Assembly: GCA_900546825.1 (NCBI GenBank)
Contig: UREE01000023.1
Location: 1 to 25,965, forward strand
Length of the DNA: 25,965 nucleotides
Origin: an uncultured Collinsella sp.
Lineage (GTDB): Bacteria; Actinomycetota; Coriobacteriia; Coriobacteriales; Coriobacteriaceae
Direction: 5' to 3'
The notes beneath the pieces are model-generated. The model was not told the origin of the DNA and made no database searches. It saw nothing but the letters and a program-made list of their open reading frames with translations. Each line of letters begins with the position of its first letter. Positions within the stretch are counted from its first letter, which is position 1. The translations under genes were made by a program, and so were the position numbers. Shown here one piece after another: positions 1 to 6,445 of this stretch.

Positions 1-39
1 TTTTTATGTCCTGCTCATATCGTCTCTGCCGGCACTTTA

Positions 40-105
40 GGAACGTCCCTAACTGTCACCTAGTCATTTAAGAACGTCCCCAATGGCTAGGTGGGATTTG
101 GGACG
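40..105. repeat. Interleaved short repeats upstream of tmk
   Basis: GAACGTCCC occurs twice, at 41-49 and 72-80. CACCTAG (57-63) is answered by CTAGGTG (87-93), and CGTCCC (75-80) by GGGACG (100-105). The arms cross each other, so they cannot all pair at once. This looks like a fragment of a dispersed intergenic repeat rather than a terminator, since no T-run follows. Positions 1-39 show nothing recognisable. Confidence 0.35.
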
Positions 106-126
106 CACCGAGCACTGGGGTATCAT
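98..126 (+). promoter_or_regulatory. Putative promoter of tmk-holB-ricT
   Basis: A TATCAT -10 box (121-126) lies 17 nt after TTGGGA (98-103), a 4/6 match to the -35 consensus. It sits about 55 nt before the tmk start. The surrounding TGGGGTATCATGGC is nearly identical to the element 60 nt before comF (3724-3737), which supports a shared promoter type. Confidence 0.45.
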
Positions 127-179
127 GGCTTGGTTGCTATAACTTGCATTTTCGCGCCTTGTAGGAAGGGGCTGCGCCC

Positions 180-863
180 ATGGCTTTTGAGCCCGCTCAA
201 CATAGCTTCATTACGCTCGAGGGCGTCGACGGCGCCGGCAAGTCCACGCAGGCGCGCCTGCTGGCCCGCGCGCTCGACCTTGCCGGCTATCAGGTTGTGA
301 GCCTGCGCGAACCGGGCGGCACCGCCATCAGCGAAAAGATCCGCGCCCTGCTGCTCGACCCCGCCAATATGGCGATGGGCGACACCTGCGAGCTGCTGCT
401 CTACGAGGCTGCGCGTGCCCAGCTGGTGCACGAAGTCATCGCTCCCGCGCTCGCAGCCGGCAAGGTGGTTCTGTGCGATCGCTTCTACGATTCCACGACC
501 TGCTATCAGGCATTTGCCGACGGCCTTGACCGCCAGATAGTGCGCGATGCCAACAACCTGGCCGTTGCGGGGACGCACCCGGCGCTCACGCTCGTCTATC
601 ACATCACGCCCGAGCAGGCGGCGCTGCGTATGGCCGCCCGTGGTTCGGCAGATCGCATGGAGGCAAAGGGCATGGCCTTCCAAGAGCGTGTCTACCAGGG
701 CTTTTGCGCAATTGCCGCCGAGGAGCCAAACCGCGTAAAGCTCATCGACGCCACCGCGACCATCGAGGACGTCTTCGCGCAGACGGTCGAGCAGGTTCGC
801 ACCTACGGCCTCGACATTTCCCAGGACGCCGTCACCGCCGCGCTTGCCCAGGAGGCCGAGTAA
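180..863 (+). CDS. tmk: Thymidylate kinase
   Basis: Converts dTMP to dTDP with ATP, the last specific step towards dTTP; cytosolic. The 227-residue protein has the family length. The P-loop GVDGAGKST is at residues 15-23, REPGGT (dTMP binding) at 43-48, the DRF form of the DRY/DRF motif with downstream CYQ at 100-109, and an arginine-containing lid around RGSADRMEAKG at 154-164. The start ATG at 180 follows an AGGAAGG-like ribosome site. The stop is two bases from the next start, so tmk, holB and the RicT-like gene form one operon, an order known from many Gram-positive genomes. Confidence 0.97.
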   Translation: MAFEPAQHSFITLEGVDGAGKSTQARLLARALDLAGYQVVSLREPGGTAISEKIRALLLDPANMAMGDTCELLLYEAARAQLVHEVIAPALAAGKVVLCDRFYDSTTCYQAFADGLDRQIVRDANNLAVAGTHPALTLVYHITPEQAALRMAARGSADRMEAKGMAFQERVYQGFCAIAAEEPNRVKLIDATATIEDVFAQTVEQVRTYGLDISQDAVTAALAQEAE

Positions 864-864
864 C

Positions 865-1992
865 ATGGCCCCCGCTCAGGCAAGCCTGCTGGCCAAGCTC
901 GACACCCAAGAGCGCGTGCGCGACTTTTTGACCAGTGCCGTCGCCAGCGGTCGCGCATCGCACGCCTACCTGTTTTTGGGCGCGCCCGGCGCGGGCAAGC
1001 TCGACGCCGCGTGGGCGCTCGCCCAAGCCTTCCTGTGCGAGCAGGATGGCTGCGGCTCATGCGATAGCTGCGTGCGCGTCGCCCGCCATACGCACCCCGA
1101 CGTGCACTATTACACGCCCGAGAGCGCCACGGGCTACCTCATCGCCCAGACCCGCGAGCTGCTCGATGACGTGCCTCTGGCGCCCATTCGTGCCAAGGCC
1201 AAGGTCTACATCATCGACCGTGCCGAGCAGCTGCGCGCCAACACCGCCAACGCGCTGCTCAAAACACTCGAGGAGCCGCCCGAGGGCGTTATGTTTATCT
1301 TGCTGGGCACCTCGGCAGACGTGATGTTGCCCACCATCGTGAGCCGCTGCCAGTGCGTGCCGTTTCGGCTGGTGTCGCCCGCCGTGGCCGCGCGTGCCGT
1401 GAGTCGCGCCACCGGTCAGGACCCTGCGCGTTGCCGCATGGCCGTCGCCGTAGCGGGAAGCCCCACGCGTGGCATCGAGTTCCTCAAGAGCGCCGAGCGC
1501 CAGGATGCTCGCCGCCAGATGGTCCGTGCCATCGATTCACTCATCGCCGCCGACGAGGCCGATGTGCTCAGCCGCGCCAAGTCGCTCATCGTCGCCGTTA
1601 AGGCGCCGCTCGCCGAGGTCAAGTCCACGCAGGAAAAGGTGCTCGAGCAAAACGCCGATTACCTGTCGCGTGGAGCATTGAAGCAGCTTGAGGACCGCAA
1701 CAAGCGCGAACTCAACGCGCGCGAGCGTTCGGGTATCATGGAAGCGCTGGCGAGCGCGCGGACGCTCATGCGCGACGTGCTGCTGACGCTTCAGGACGAG
1801 GCAGCCGACGTAGTGAACGAGGACGTGCGCGACACGATCGGGCGGCTTGCCACCGCGACCAATGTTGCGGGTGCCACGCGGGCGCTCGAGGCAGTCGCGA
1901 CCGCCGAGCGCAACATTGCCAGAAACGTTACTCCCCAGCTGGCCATCGAGGTCATGCTGTTCGATATCAGGAAGGCACTGAAATGCCGTTAG
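865..1992 (+). CDS. holB: DNA polymerase III subunit delta-prime
   Basis: Clamp-loader subunit that helps load the beta sliding clamp on DNA. The start is the ATG at 865, because AGGAGG (850-855) precedes it at good spacing; an in-frame ATG at 844 lies inside tmk. The 375-residue protein has an AAA+ fold: GAPGAGKLD at 39-47, a zinc module with Cys 58, 63, 66 and 69, a degenerate Walker B IIDRAEQL at 116-123, LLKTLEEPP at 131-139 and the SRC sensor motif at 160-162. The P-loop Lys is followed by Leu rather than Ser/Thr. Delta-prime subunits generally do not hydrolyse ATP, so this supports delta-prime over gamma/tau. The 3' end overlaps the next gene by 10 nt. Confidence 0.94.
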   Translation: MAPAQASLLAKLDTQERVRDFLTSAVASGRASHAYLFLGAPGAGKLDAAWALAQAFLCEQDGCGSCDSCVRVARHTHPDVHYYTPESATGYLIAQTRELLDDVPLAPIRAKAKVYIIDRAEQLRANTANALLKTLEEPPEGVMFILLGTSADVMLPTIVSRCQCVPFRLVSPAVAARAVSRATGQDPARCRMAVAVAGSPTRGIEFLKSAERQDARRQMVRAIDSLIAADEADVLSRAKSLIVAVKAPLAEVKSTQEKVLEQNADYLSRGALKQLEDRNKRELNARERSGIMEALASARTLMRDVLLTLQDEAADVVNEDVRDTIGRLATATNVAGATRALEAVATAERNIARNVTPQLAIEVMLFDIRKALKCR

Positions 1993-3683
1993 TCGTACCC
2001 GTTAAGTTTACCTACGCCTCGCGCGACCTGTGGTTCGATCCGCAGGATTTGGATATCCTCGAGGCCGATTATGCCATTTGCTCCACCGAGCGCGGAACCG
2101 AGATCGGCCTGGTCACGGCCGATCCCTTCGAGGTGCCGCAAGACGAGATCGGTCAGCCGCTCAAGCCCGTGCTGCGCGTGGCGAGCGACATCGACCTGCA
2201 GCTTGCCGACGACCTGGCTATCCAGGGTGACGAGGCCATGGTCGACTTCCGCCGCCTGGTCAAGGAGCTCGACCTCGAGATGAAGCCGGTCGGCGTCGAG
2301 TACCTGTTTGGCGGCGAGAAGGCCGTGTTCTACTTTGCCGCCGAGGAGCGCGTCGATTTCCGTCAGCTCGTCAAGGACCTGTCCTCGACGCTGCACATTC
2401 GCGTCGACATGCGCCAGATTGGCGTGCGTGACGAGACCCGCCTGGTGGGCGGCTATGCCCAGTGCGGCCAGGAGCTCTGCTGCACGCGCTTTGGCGGACA
2501 GTTTGAGCCGGTTTCGATCCGCATGGCAAAAGAGCAGGACCTGCCGCTCAACTCGTCCAAGATCAGCGGCGTCTGCGGTCGCCTGATGTGCTGCCTGCGC
2601 TACGAGTTCGAGGCGTACAAGGACTTTAAGAGCCGCGCGCCCAAAAAGAAGACGCTCATCGATACGCCGCTTGGCAAGGCGCGCATCCAGGAATATGACA
2701 CCCCGCGTGAACAGCTGGTGTTGCGCTTGGAGAACGGCAAAGTCTTTAAGGTCAACCTGGCCGACATGACCTGCTCTGAGGGCTGCAAAAAGAAGGCCGC
2801 CGAGCAGGGCTGCAACTGCCGCCCCGACTGTGTGACGCGCGATGTGCTCGAGCGTATCGAGTCGCCCGAGATGCGCCTGGCGCTTATGGAGCTCGACCGC
2901 GAGAACGGCGTCGACGTGGGCGATGGCCTGTCGAGCGCCGACCGTCTGGCCGGTACATCGATGCCCAAGCGCCGCCGTCGCGATGCAGACGCCGATACCC
3001 GTGCCGGTCAGGGCCAGGGCGAGAGTCGCGGCCGCGGCAAGGGTCGCGGAAAGGCCGAGGCACCCGAGGCTGAGGAGGCTTCCGGTGGACGTCGCCACCG
3101 CAAGCGCTCGGGTTCGGGCAATGCCGGCGAGGCCGCTTCCGCAGGCAAGAATTCCCCTCGCGAGCGCGAGGCTCAGCAGCCTCAGCAGCAAAACCGCGGC
3201 GGTGGCATGAATCCCACGCGCCGTCGCCGCCGCCATTTGTCGAGCGAGGAGCGCGAGGACGCCTTCCGCGCCGCAGCTGCCCGTGAAGCCGGTGCCGCTA
3301 CCAAGGGTGGTTCGGGTTCCGATACGCCTGCCGACAAGGGTGGCAAGCAGCGCAACGATGACGAGCGCGCCCCGCGTCCGCGTCGTCGCCATTCCTCGGG
3401 CACGCAGCAAAAGCCCTCGGTGCCCTCCGTGGCCGATCAGGTCTCGGATGGCGAGGTCAAGGTCACACGTCGTCGCCCCGGAGATGGCGGAGGGGCGGCT
3501 GCCAAGGCCGCGCGCGGCGCTGCTCGCGACGAACGCGAGTCGCGCGAAGATCGTGGTGGCGAGGGTTCGGCCGACCAGGGCCAGAAGCGCCGTCGCCGTC
3601 GTCGTTCCCGCAAGCCGCGTCAAGATGGCGGCGAGGGCTCGACCCAAAATTCGTCCGCACCGCAACCGCCCACCGGCGAATAG
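1983..3683 (+). CDS. ricT: PSP1-domain protein, RicT (YaaT) type, with long basic tail
   Basis: The N-terminal 300 residues match the PSP1/RicT family. RicT works in B. subtilis with RicA and RicF to control RNase Y-dependent mRNA processing and development, and that complex carries iron-sulfur clusters. Family cysteine motifs are CGQELCC (Cys 161, 166, 167) and CGRLMCC (Cys 198, 203, 204). A further cluster of Cys 264, 268, 277, 279 and 283 follows. From about residue 315 to 566 the protein is low-complexity, rich in Arg, Gly, Ala and Ser with RRRR blocks, which suggests RNA binding. B. subtilis RicT is about 275 residues, so the tail nearly doubles the protein. AGGAAGG at 1969-1975 serves the ATG at 1983. 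The place after holB is the conserved yaaT position. Activity in this organism is inferred. Confidence 0.85.
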   Translation: MPLVVPVKFTYASRDLWFDPQDLDILEADYAICSTERGTEIGLVTADPFEVPQDEIGQPLKPVLRVASDIDLQLADDLAIQGDEAMVDFRRLVKELDLEMKPVGVEYLFGGEKAVFYFAAEERVDFRQLVKDLSSTLHIRVDMRQIGVRDETRLVGGYAQCGQELCCTRFGGQFEPVSIRMAKEQDLPLNSSKISGVCGRLMCCLRYEFEAYKDFKSRAPKKKTLIDTPLGKARIQEYDTPREQLVLRLENGKVFKVNLADMTCSEGCKKKAAEQGCNCRPDCVTRDVLERIESPEMRLALMELDRENGVDVGDGLSSADRLAGTSMPKRRRRDADADTRAGQGQGESRGRGKGRGKAEAPEAEEASGGRRHRKRSGSGNAGEAASAGKNSPREREAQQPQQQNRGGGMNPTRRRRRHLSSEEREDAFRAAAAREAGAATKGGSGSDTPADKGGKQRNDDERAPRPRRRHSSGTQQKPSVPSVADQVSDGEVKVTRRRPGDGGGAAAKAARGAARDERESREDRGGEGSADQGQKRRRRRRSRKPRQDGGEGSTQNSSAPQPPTGE

Positions 3684-3706
3684 CGCCCGCAAACGGATTT
3701 AACCTG

Positions 3707-3734
3707 CCTGACCCCAAACGCGTTGGGGTACCAT
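3707..3734 (+). promoter_or_regulatory. Putative promoter upstream of comF
   Basis: TACCAT (3729-3734) within TGGGGTACCATAGC is the proposed -10, with a weak CCTGAC -35 at 3707-3712 (16-nt spacer). CCCCAA (3712-3717) and TTGGGG (3723-3728) form a 6-bp inverted repeat between the two boxes, which could be an operator. No experimental support. Confidence 0.35.
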
Positions 3735-3746
3735 AGCGCTGAATCA

Positions 3747-3782
3747 ACAACCCTCCCTGCGACCGAGCGTAGGGAGGGTTGT
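3747..3782 (+). promoter_or_regulatory. Hairpin sequestering the comF ribosome binding site
   Basis: ACAACCCTCCCT (3747-3758) and AGGGAGGGTTGT (3771-3782) are perfect 12-bp complements around a 12-nt loop. The right arm is the Shine-Dalgarno sequence of comF, 8 nt before its GTG. No T-run follows, so this is more likely a translational control hairpin than a terminator for the gene before it. Confidence 0.7.
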
Positions 3783-3785
3783 GTC

Positions 3786-4592
3786 GTGAAGAGACATTTG
3801 AATGTGTTGGGATGCCTGCAAGGTGCCGACATCCTACCGTTTGCGGACGAATTGCTGCCGTTTGCCGAGCGGGCGGCGCACGAGGCGCTTGAGGCGTTGT
3901 CGCCCACGCGATGCGCCGGCTGCGAGCGCTCCGGCGCGCTTATTTGCCAAGACTGCTTGGCGGCGCTTGCGCTCATCGACCCGCGGCATAGCTGCACTCG
4001 ATGCGGCGCCCCGTTTGGAGACTTGCTGTGCACCGAGTGCTCGGTCGAGGGTACGTCTTCGGCGATGGCCGAGGCACTCGATCGCTGCTTGGCGTGTGCC
4101 GTTTACACGCATCCGCTGCCGCGGATCATTAAAGCGTACAAAGACGCGGGCGAGCGACGCCTGGCGCCGTATCTGGCAGAGCTGCTATACGACACTGCCT
4201 TACATGCCCAGGTCGCGGCGTCCGAACGCTACGGCGGTGTGTTGTCCGGCGCCGATGCCGTGGTGTTTGTGCCCGCGACGGCGGCGGCGTTTCGGCGACG
4301 CGGCTTCGATCATATGGAAGCCATCGCGCGCTCGTTTTGCGATCTTTCGGGTGTGCCGTTGCTGGACGCCCTGGTCAAATACGGCCACGGTGACCAGCGC
4401 GAGCTCGGTCGCGTCGAGCGCCGGGAACGTGCCCGGGGCATGTACGAGACCGTTGAGGACGTGCGGGGCCGCCGCCTGCTGCTTATCGACGACGTTATCA
4501 CCACGGGTGCGACCATGGCAGCGGCTTCGGCGGAACTCAAGCGCGCCGGTGCCGCGGCAGTCGATGGTCTCGCTATCGCACGCGTCTGGTAG
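3786..4592 (+). CDS. comF: ComF family phosphoribosyltransferase-like protein
   Basis: ComF proteins act in DNA uptake and processing during natural transformation, and homologues are widespread in species not known to be competent. This 268-residue protein has two zinc-ribbon pairs (Cys 43/46/54/57 and Cys 70/73/82/85) followed by a phosphoribosyltransferase domain with RRGFDHM (171-177) and the PRPP motif LLIDDVITTGAT (232-243). The start is GTG at 3786, since AGGGAGG at 3771-3777 is the only good ribosome site; an in-frame TTG at 3723 would run through the promoter and hairpin. No other competence gene is in the window, so a role in transformation is not shown. Confidence 0.9.
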   Translation: MKRHLNVLGCLQGADILPFADELLPFAERAAHEALEALSPTRCAGCERSGALICQDCLAALALIDPRHSCTRCGAPFGDLLCTECSVEGTSSAMAEALDRCLACAVYTHPLPRIIKAYKDAGERRLAPYLAELLYDTALHAQVAASERYGGVLSGADAVVFVPATAAAFRRRGFDHMEAIARSFCDLSGVPLLDALVKYGHGDQRELGRVERRERARGMYETVEDVRGRRLLLIDDVITTGATMAAASAELKRAGAAAVDGLAIARVW

Positions 4593-4603
4593 GGGTGATT
4601 CAG

Positions 4604-5713
4604 ATGGCAATAAAGATCGGGCAGCGTGGCAAGCCTACAAGCGAGCAGCTGGCTGCTTCCGTAATTCTGGCGGGTGCCTCGGCGTTGCGCATGATTCGAG
4701 CCGAGCGCCGGCAGATGGGCTACATCGGCTGGAAGGACCTTGAGCCCGAGGAGGAGCGCCGCGTGCTGCGCACGTCGTCGCCCTCGACCGAGGACATCTA
4801 TCTTCCCGACTTGGTGCGAATTGGAGCCAAAAGCGGCGAGGTGCAAGAAGATCTGTGCTTGCTGGTGGGATCTGCGGCGCAGCGCCGCCGCATTCTTGGC
4901 GTGAGCTGGTCCGTATGCTCTGAGTTGCCTGCCGGCTCGATTCTAGAGGTGGAACCGGGGGTGTACAGCCTATCTCCCGAGGCCCTTTGTGTTGCCGTCG
5001 CCCGCGAGGTCGGCTGTATCCAGGCATTTGCCCTGGCCCAGGAGCTGTGCTCTAAGATTTCGCTGAGTGACCGCGGGAAGTATCTGCCTCCCTACACCTC
5101 GCCTGTTGTGAATAGACTTGCAAAGGACAAGGACCAACCGGCAGACGTGGGCTACTTTGAAGTCGAGCCAGTGCTGACACCCGCTCGCTTGGCAGATTAC
5201 CTCGCGGCATGCAAGGGGAACGCGGCCAAGCAGCTGCGGCGGCTGTGCCCCTATCTGTCAGAAAACCTGCGCTCACCCATGGAGTGCATCATGCTCGCCC
5301 TGTTTTCGCTTCCGTTTTCCTATGGCGGATTTGCCTGCGGTCCCTTTAAGACCGACTACAAGATCGAGTTCGATGACCGCGCGCAGGCAATCTCGGGGAT
5401 GCCGCATGCAGTTTGCGATGCGTATCAGGAAGCAGCCCGGTTTGACCTGGAATACAACGGCGAGCTGGGCCATTCCTCTCGGAGGGGACGTATCCATGAT
5501 GAAAAGCGCAACACGGGCTTGATTACTATGGGAATCGAGGTCGCGACGGTCAACAACGAAATGCTCTGTGACATGGAAGCGGTGGAAGCGCTCGCATGGC
5601 GCGTGCACCAGCGTATGCGAAAGCGGTACCGGAATCGTGTCGATGCCCGCAGGAAGAAGCAAGAGGCGTTGCTTAACACGCTGCGGGCGTGTTTTGGGCT
5701 TAAGCCGGTCTAA
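4604..5713 (+). CDS. DUF559/AbiEi-like protein with possible endonuclease fold
   Basis: A 369-residue protein of unknown role. ATG at 4604 follows AGGGGTG (4591-4597), 11 nt after comF, so the two are probably co-transcribed. Residues about 60-170 have the look of the middle region of actinobacterial AbiEi-like proteins (a short strand-rich part ending GVYSLSPEALCVAVAREVG). Residues 281-313 resemble the DUF559/Vsr-like end of the PD-(D/E)XK nuclease superfamily: DLEYNGELGH, then HDEKRNTGLITMGIEV, with Glu283, Gly286, His290, Asp299 and Arg302 in the family spacing. Cysteines are unusually frequent for a cytosolic protein. There is no partner AbiEii toxin next to it, so a toxin-antitoxin role is not supported. 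Assignment is by pattern only. Confidence 0.6.
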   Translation: MAIKIGQRGKPTSEQLAASVILAGASALRMIRAERRQMGYIGWKDLEPEEERRVLRTSSPSTEDIYLPDLVRIGAKSGEVQEDLCLLVGSAAQRRRILGVSWSVCSELPAGSILEVEPGVYSLSPEALCVAVAREVGCIQAFALAQELCSKISLSDRGKYLPPYTSPVVNRLAKDKDQPADVGYFEVEPVLTPARLADYLAACKGNAAKQLRRLCPYLSENLRSPMECIMLALFSLPFSYGGFACGPFKTDYKIEFDDRAQAISGMPHAVCDAYQEAARFDLEYNGELGHSSRRGRIHDEKRNTGLITMGIEVATVNNEMLCDMEAVEALAWRVHQRMRKRYRNRVDARRKKQEALLNTLRACFGLKPV

Positions 5714-5751
5714 TTTGCGACGAAAATAGGGGGTTAATCATATACCCTGGC

Positions 5752-5960
5752 CAAAATATGGCAAATATGAGTACTGTCACTAAATCAGTAACAGCAAAAT
5801 CAAGGAATTTTGGACTCGGAGGCGGCGTAAAGTAAGAAGATAATAAACAAATGTAGAATAACTAAGCATCAGGTTGGCGACACTGAGCGCAAAATCTGTC
5901 CGAGAGGCCAAAATTGCCTGTTACTAAATTGGTGGCAGTACTCATATTTGCCATATTTTG
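5752..5960. repeat. Long inverted repeat with two facing mini-ORFs
   Basis: The arms 5752-5776 and 5936-5960 are perfect 25-nt reverse complements, and similarity continues inwards for about 20 nt more with scattered mismatches. Read outward-in on each strand, both arms encode a short open frame starting MANMST: 25 codons at 5758-5835 (plus) and 30 codons at 5862-5954 (minus). Neither has a clear ribosome site. The block is AT-richer than its surroundings. It could be a MITE-like or other dispersed element; no transposase or target duplication was seen. Confidence 0.75.
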
Positions 5961-5963
5961 ACC

Positions 5964-6013
5964 GGGGCACCCTAAGAAGGGCGCCCCGGAGCTCCCCGTA
6001 GGGGAGCTCCGGG
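5964..6013. terminator. Two GC-rich hairpins, possible terminator
   Basis: GGGGCACCC and GGGCGCCCC pair imperfectly at 5964-5987. CCCGGAGCTCCCC (5985-5997) and GGGGAGCTCCGGG (6001-6013) then pair perfectly over 13 bp with a GTA loop. Neither is followed by a T-run on either strand, so intrinsic termination is uncertain. They separate the inverted repeat from the RNA promoter. Confidence 0.45.
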
Positions 6014-6085
6014 CTTCATAGGGGCATGAATAGCCCACTCCGACCTGCAAAATCTGTGCGCGCGATGCGAATGACGCCCTTAACC

Positions 6086-6114
6086 TTAAACTTCAGCTTG
6101 AACTTAGCTATAAT
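6086..6114 (+). promoter_or_regulatory. Promoter of the structured RNA
   Basis: A perfect TATAAT (6109-6114) is preceded at 17 nt by TTAAAC (6086-6091), a weak -35. Transcription would start around 6120-6122, which is where the closing stem of the structured RNA begins. Confidence 0.65.
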
Positions 6115-6119
6115 GCGCT

Positions 6120-6390
6120 ACGTTCCTACCAGGCTGTGGTTGCGGACGGACGAAATGCCCGTCCTAGTCCAAGACAGACGCGGTCAAAGGGATCCACGTA
6201 AGCGACCGCGTGCGCGCGGCGCGATCATGGCGCGTCCTAGATGTAAGCCGCACCGTCCGTTCTACTTTCTTTGGGGCAATACCGCCTCGCGGGCGAGCGG
6301 GTCAGTCGTGAAGGTGGCTGCGGCCTCCCGAGCAAACACCCCGGTGCGCAAGTGTGGGGTCAAATACCAGGTCAGCTGGTGGGAACAACC
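6120..6390 (+). ncRNA. Structured RNA, candidate raiA-motif RNA
   Basis: GTTCCTACCAG (6122-6132) pairs with CTGGTGGGAAC (6376-6386) over 11 consecutive pairs including one G-U. After a bulged G6133 three more pairs follow (6134-6136 with 6373-6375). Inside are local helices: GGACGG 6144-6149 with CCGTCC 6159-6164, ACGCGGTC 6178-6185 with GACCGCGT 6204-6211, and CTCG-CGGG-CGAG near 6290. A TATAAT box lies just upstream. The raiA motif is an RNA of Firmicutes and Actinobacteria found near comFC and raiA/hpf; here comF is upstream and hpf downstream, which is the reason for the name. I see no RNase P, tmRNA, SRP or T-box signature. Structure is well supported; family is inference. No terminator separates it from the next gene. 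Confidence 0.6.
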
Positions 6391-6445
6391 TGATATTCCG
6401 CGCAACGCACGGATTGTATACGACACAGAAGGCAGGGTAGTGGAC

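Noticed and set aside
1989..3692. 567-codon open frame on the minus strand opposite the RicT-like gene
   Set aside because: It mirrors a clear PSP1/RicT gene in a GC-rich genome; its composition is Ala/Leu/Arg-rich shadow sequence without motifs or a ribosome site.
4604..5713. AbiE-type toxin-antitoxin system
   Set aside because: No nucleotidyltransferase toxin (AbiEii) gene lies on either side, so only the AbiEi-like resemblance is kept.
5862..6050. 62-codon minus-strand gene starting MQVGVGYSCPYEA
   Set aside because: The upstream part crosses GC hairpins; only the last 30 codons (from the MANMST start) are of interest, and they are treated with the inverted repeat.
6120..6390. RNase P RNA, tmRNA, SRP RNA or T-box leader
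   Set aside because: None of their hallmark sequences (such as GAGGAAAGTCC, the tmRNA ends, the SRP tetraloop helix or the T-box motif) was found.
6026..6445. N-terminal 140-codon extension of the solute-binding protein
   Set aside because: It would place the lipoprotein signal peptide in mid-protein and runs through a TATAAT box and a structured RNA.
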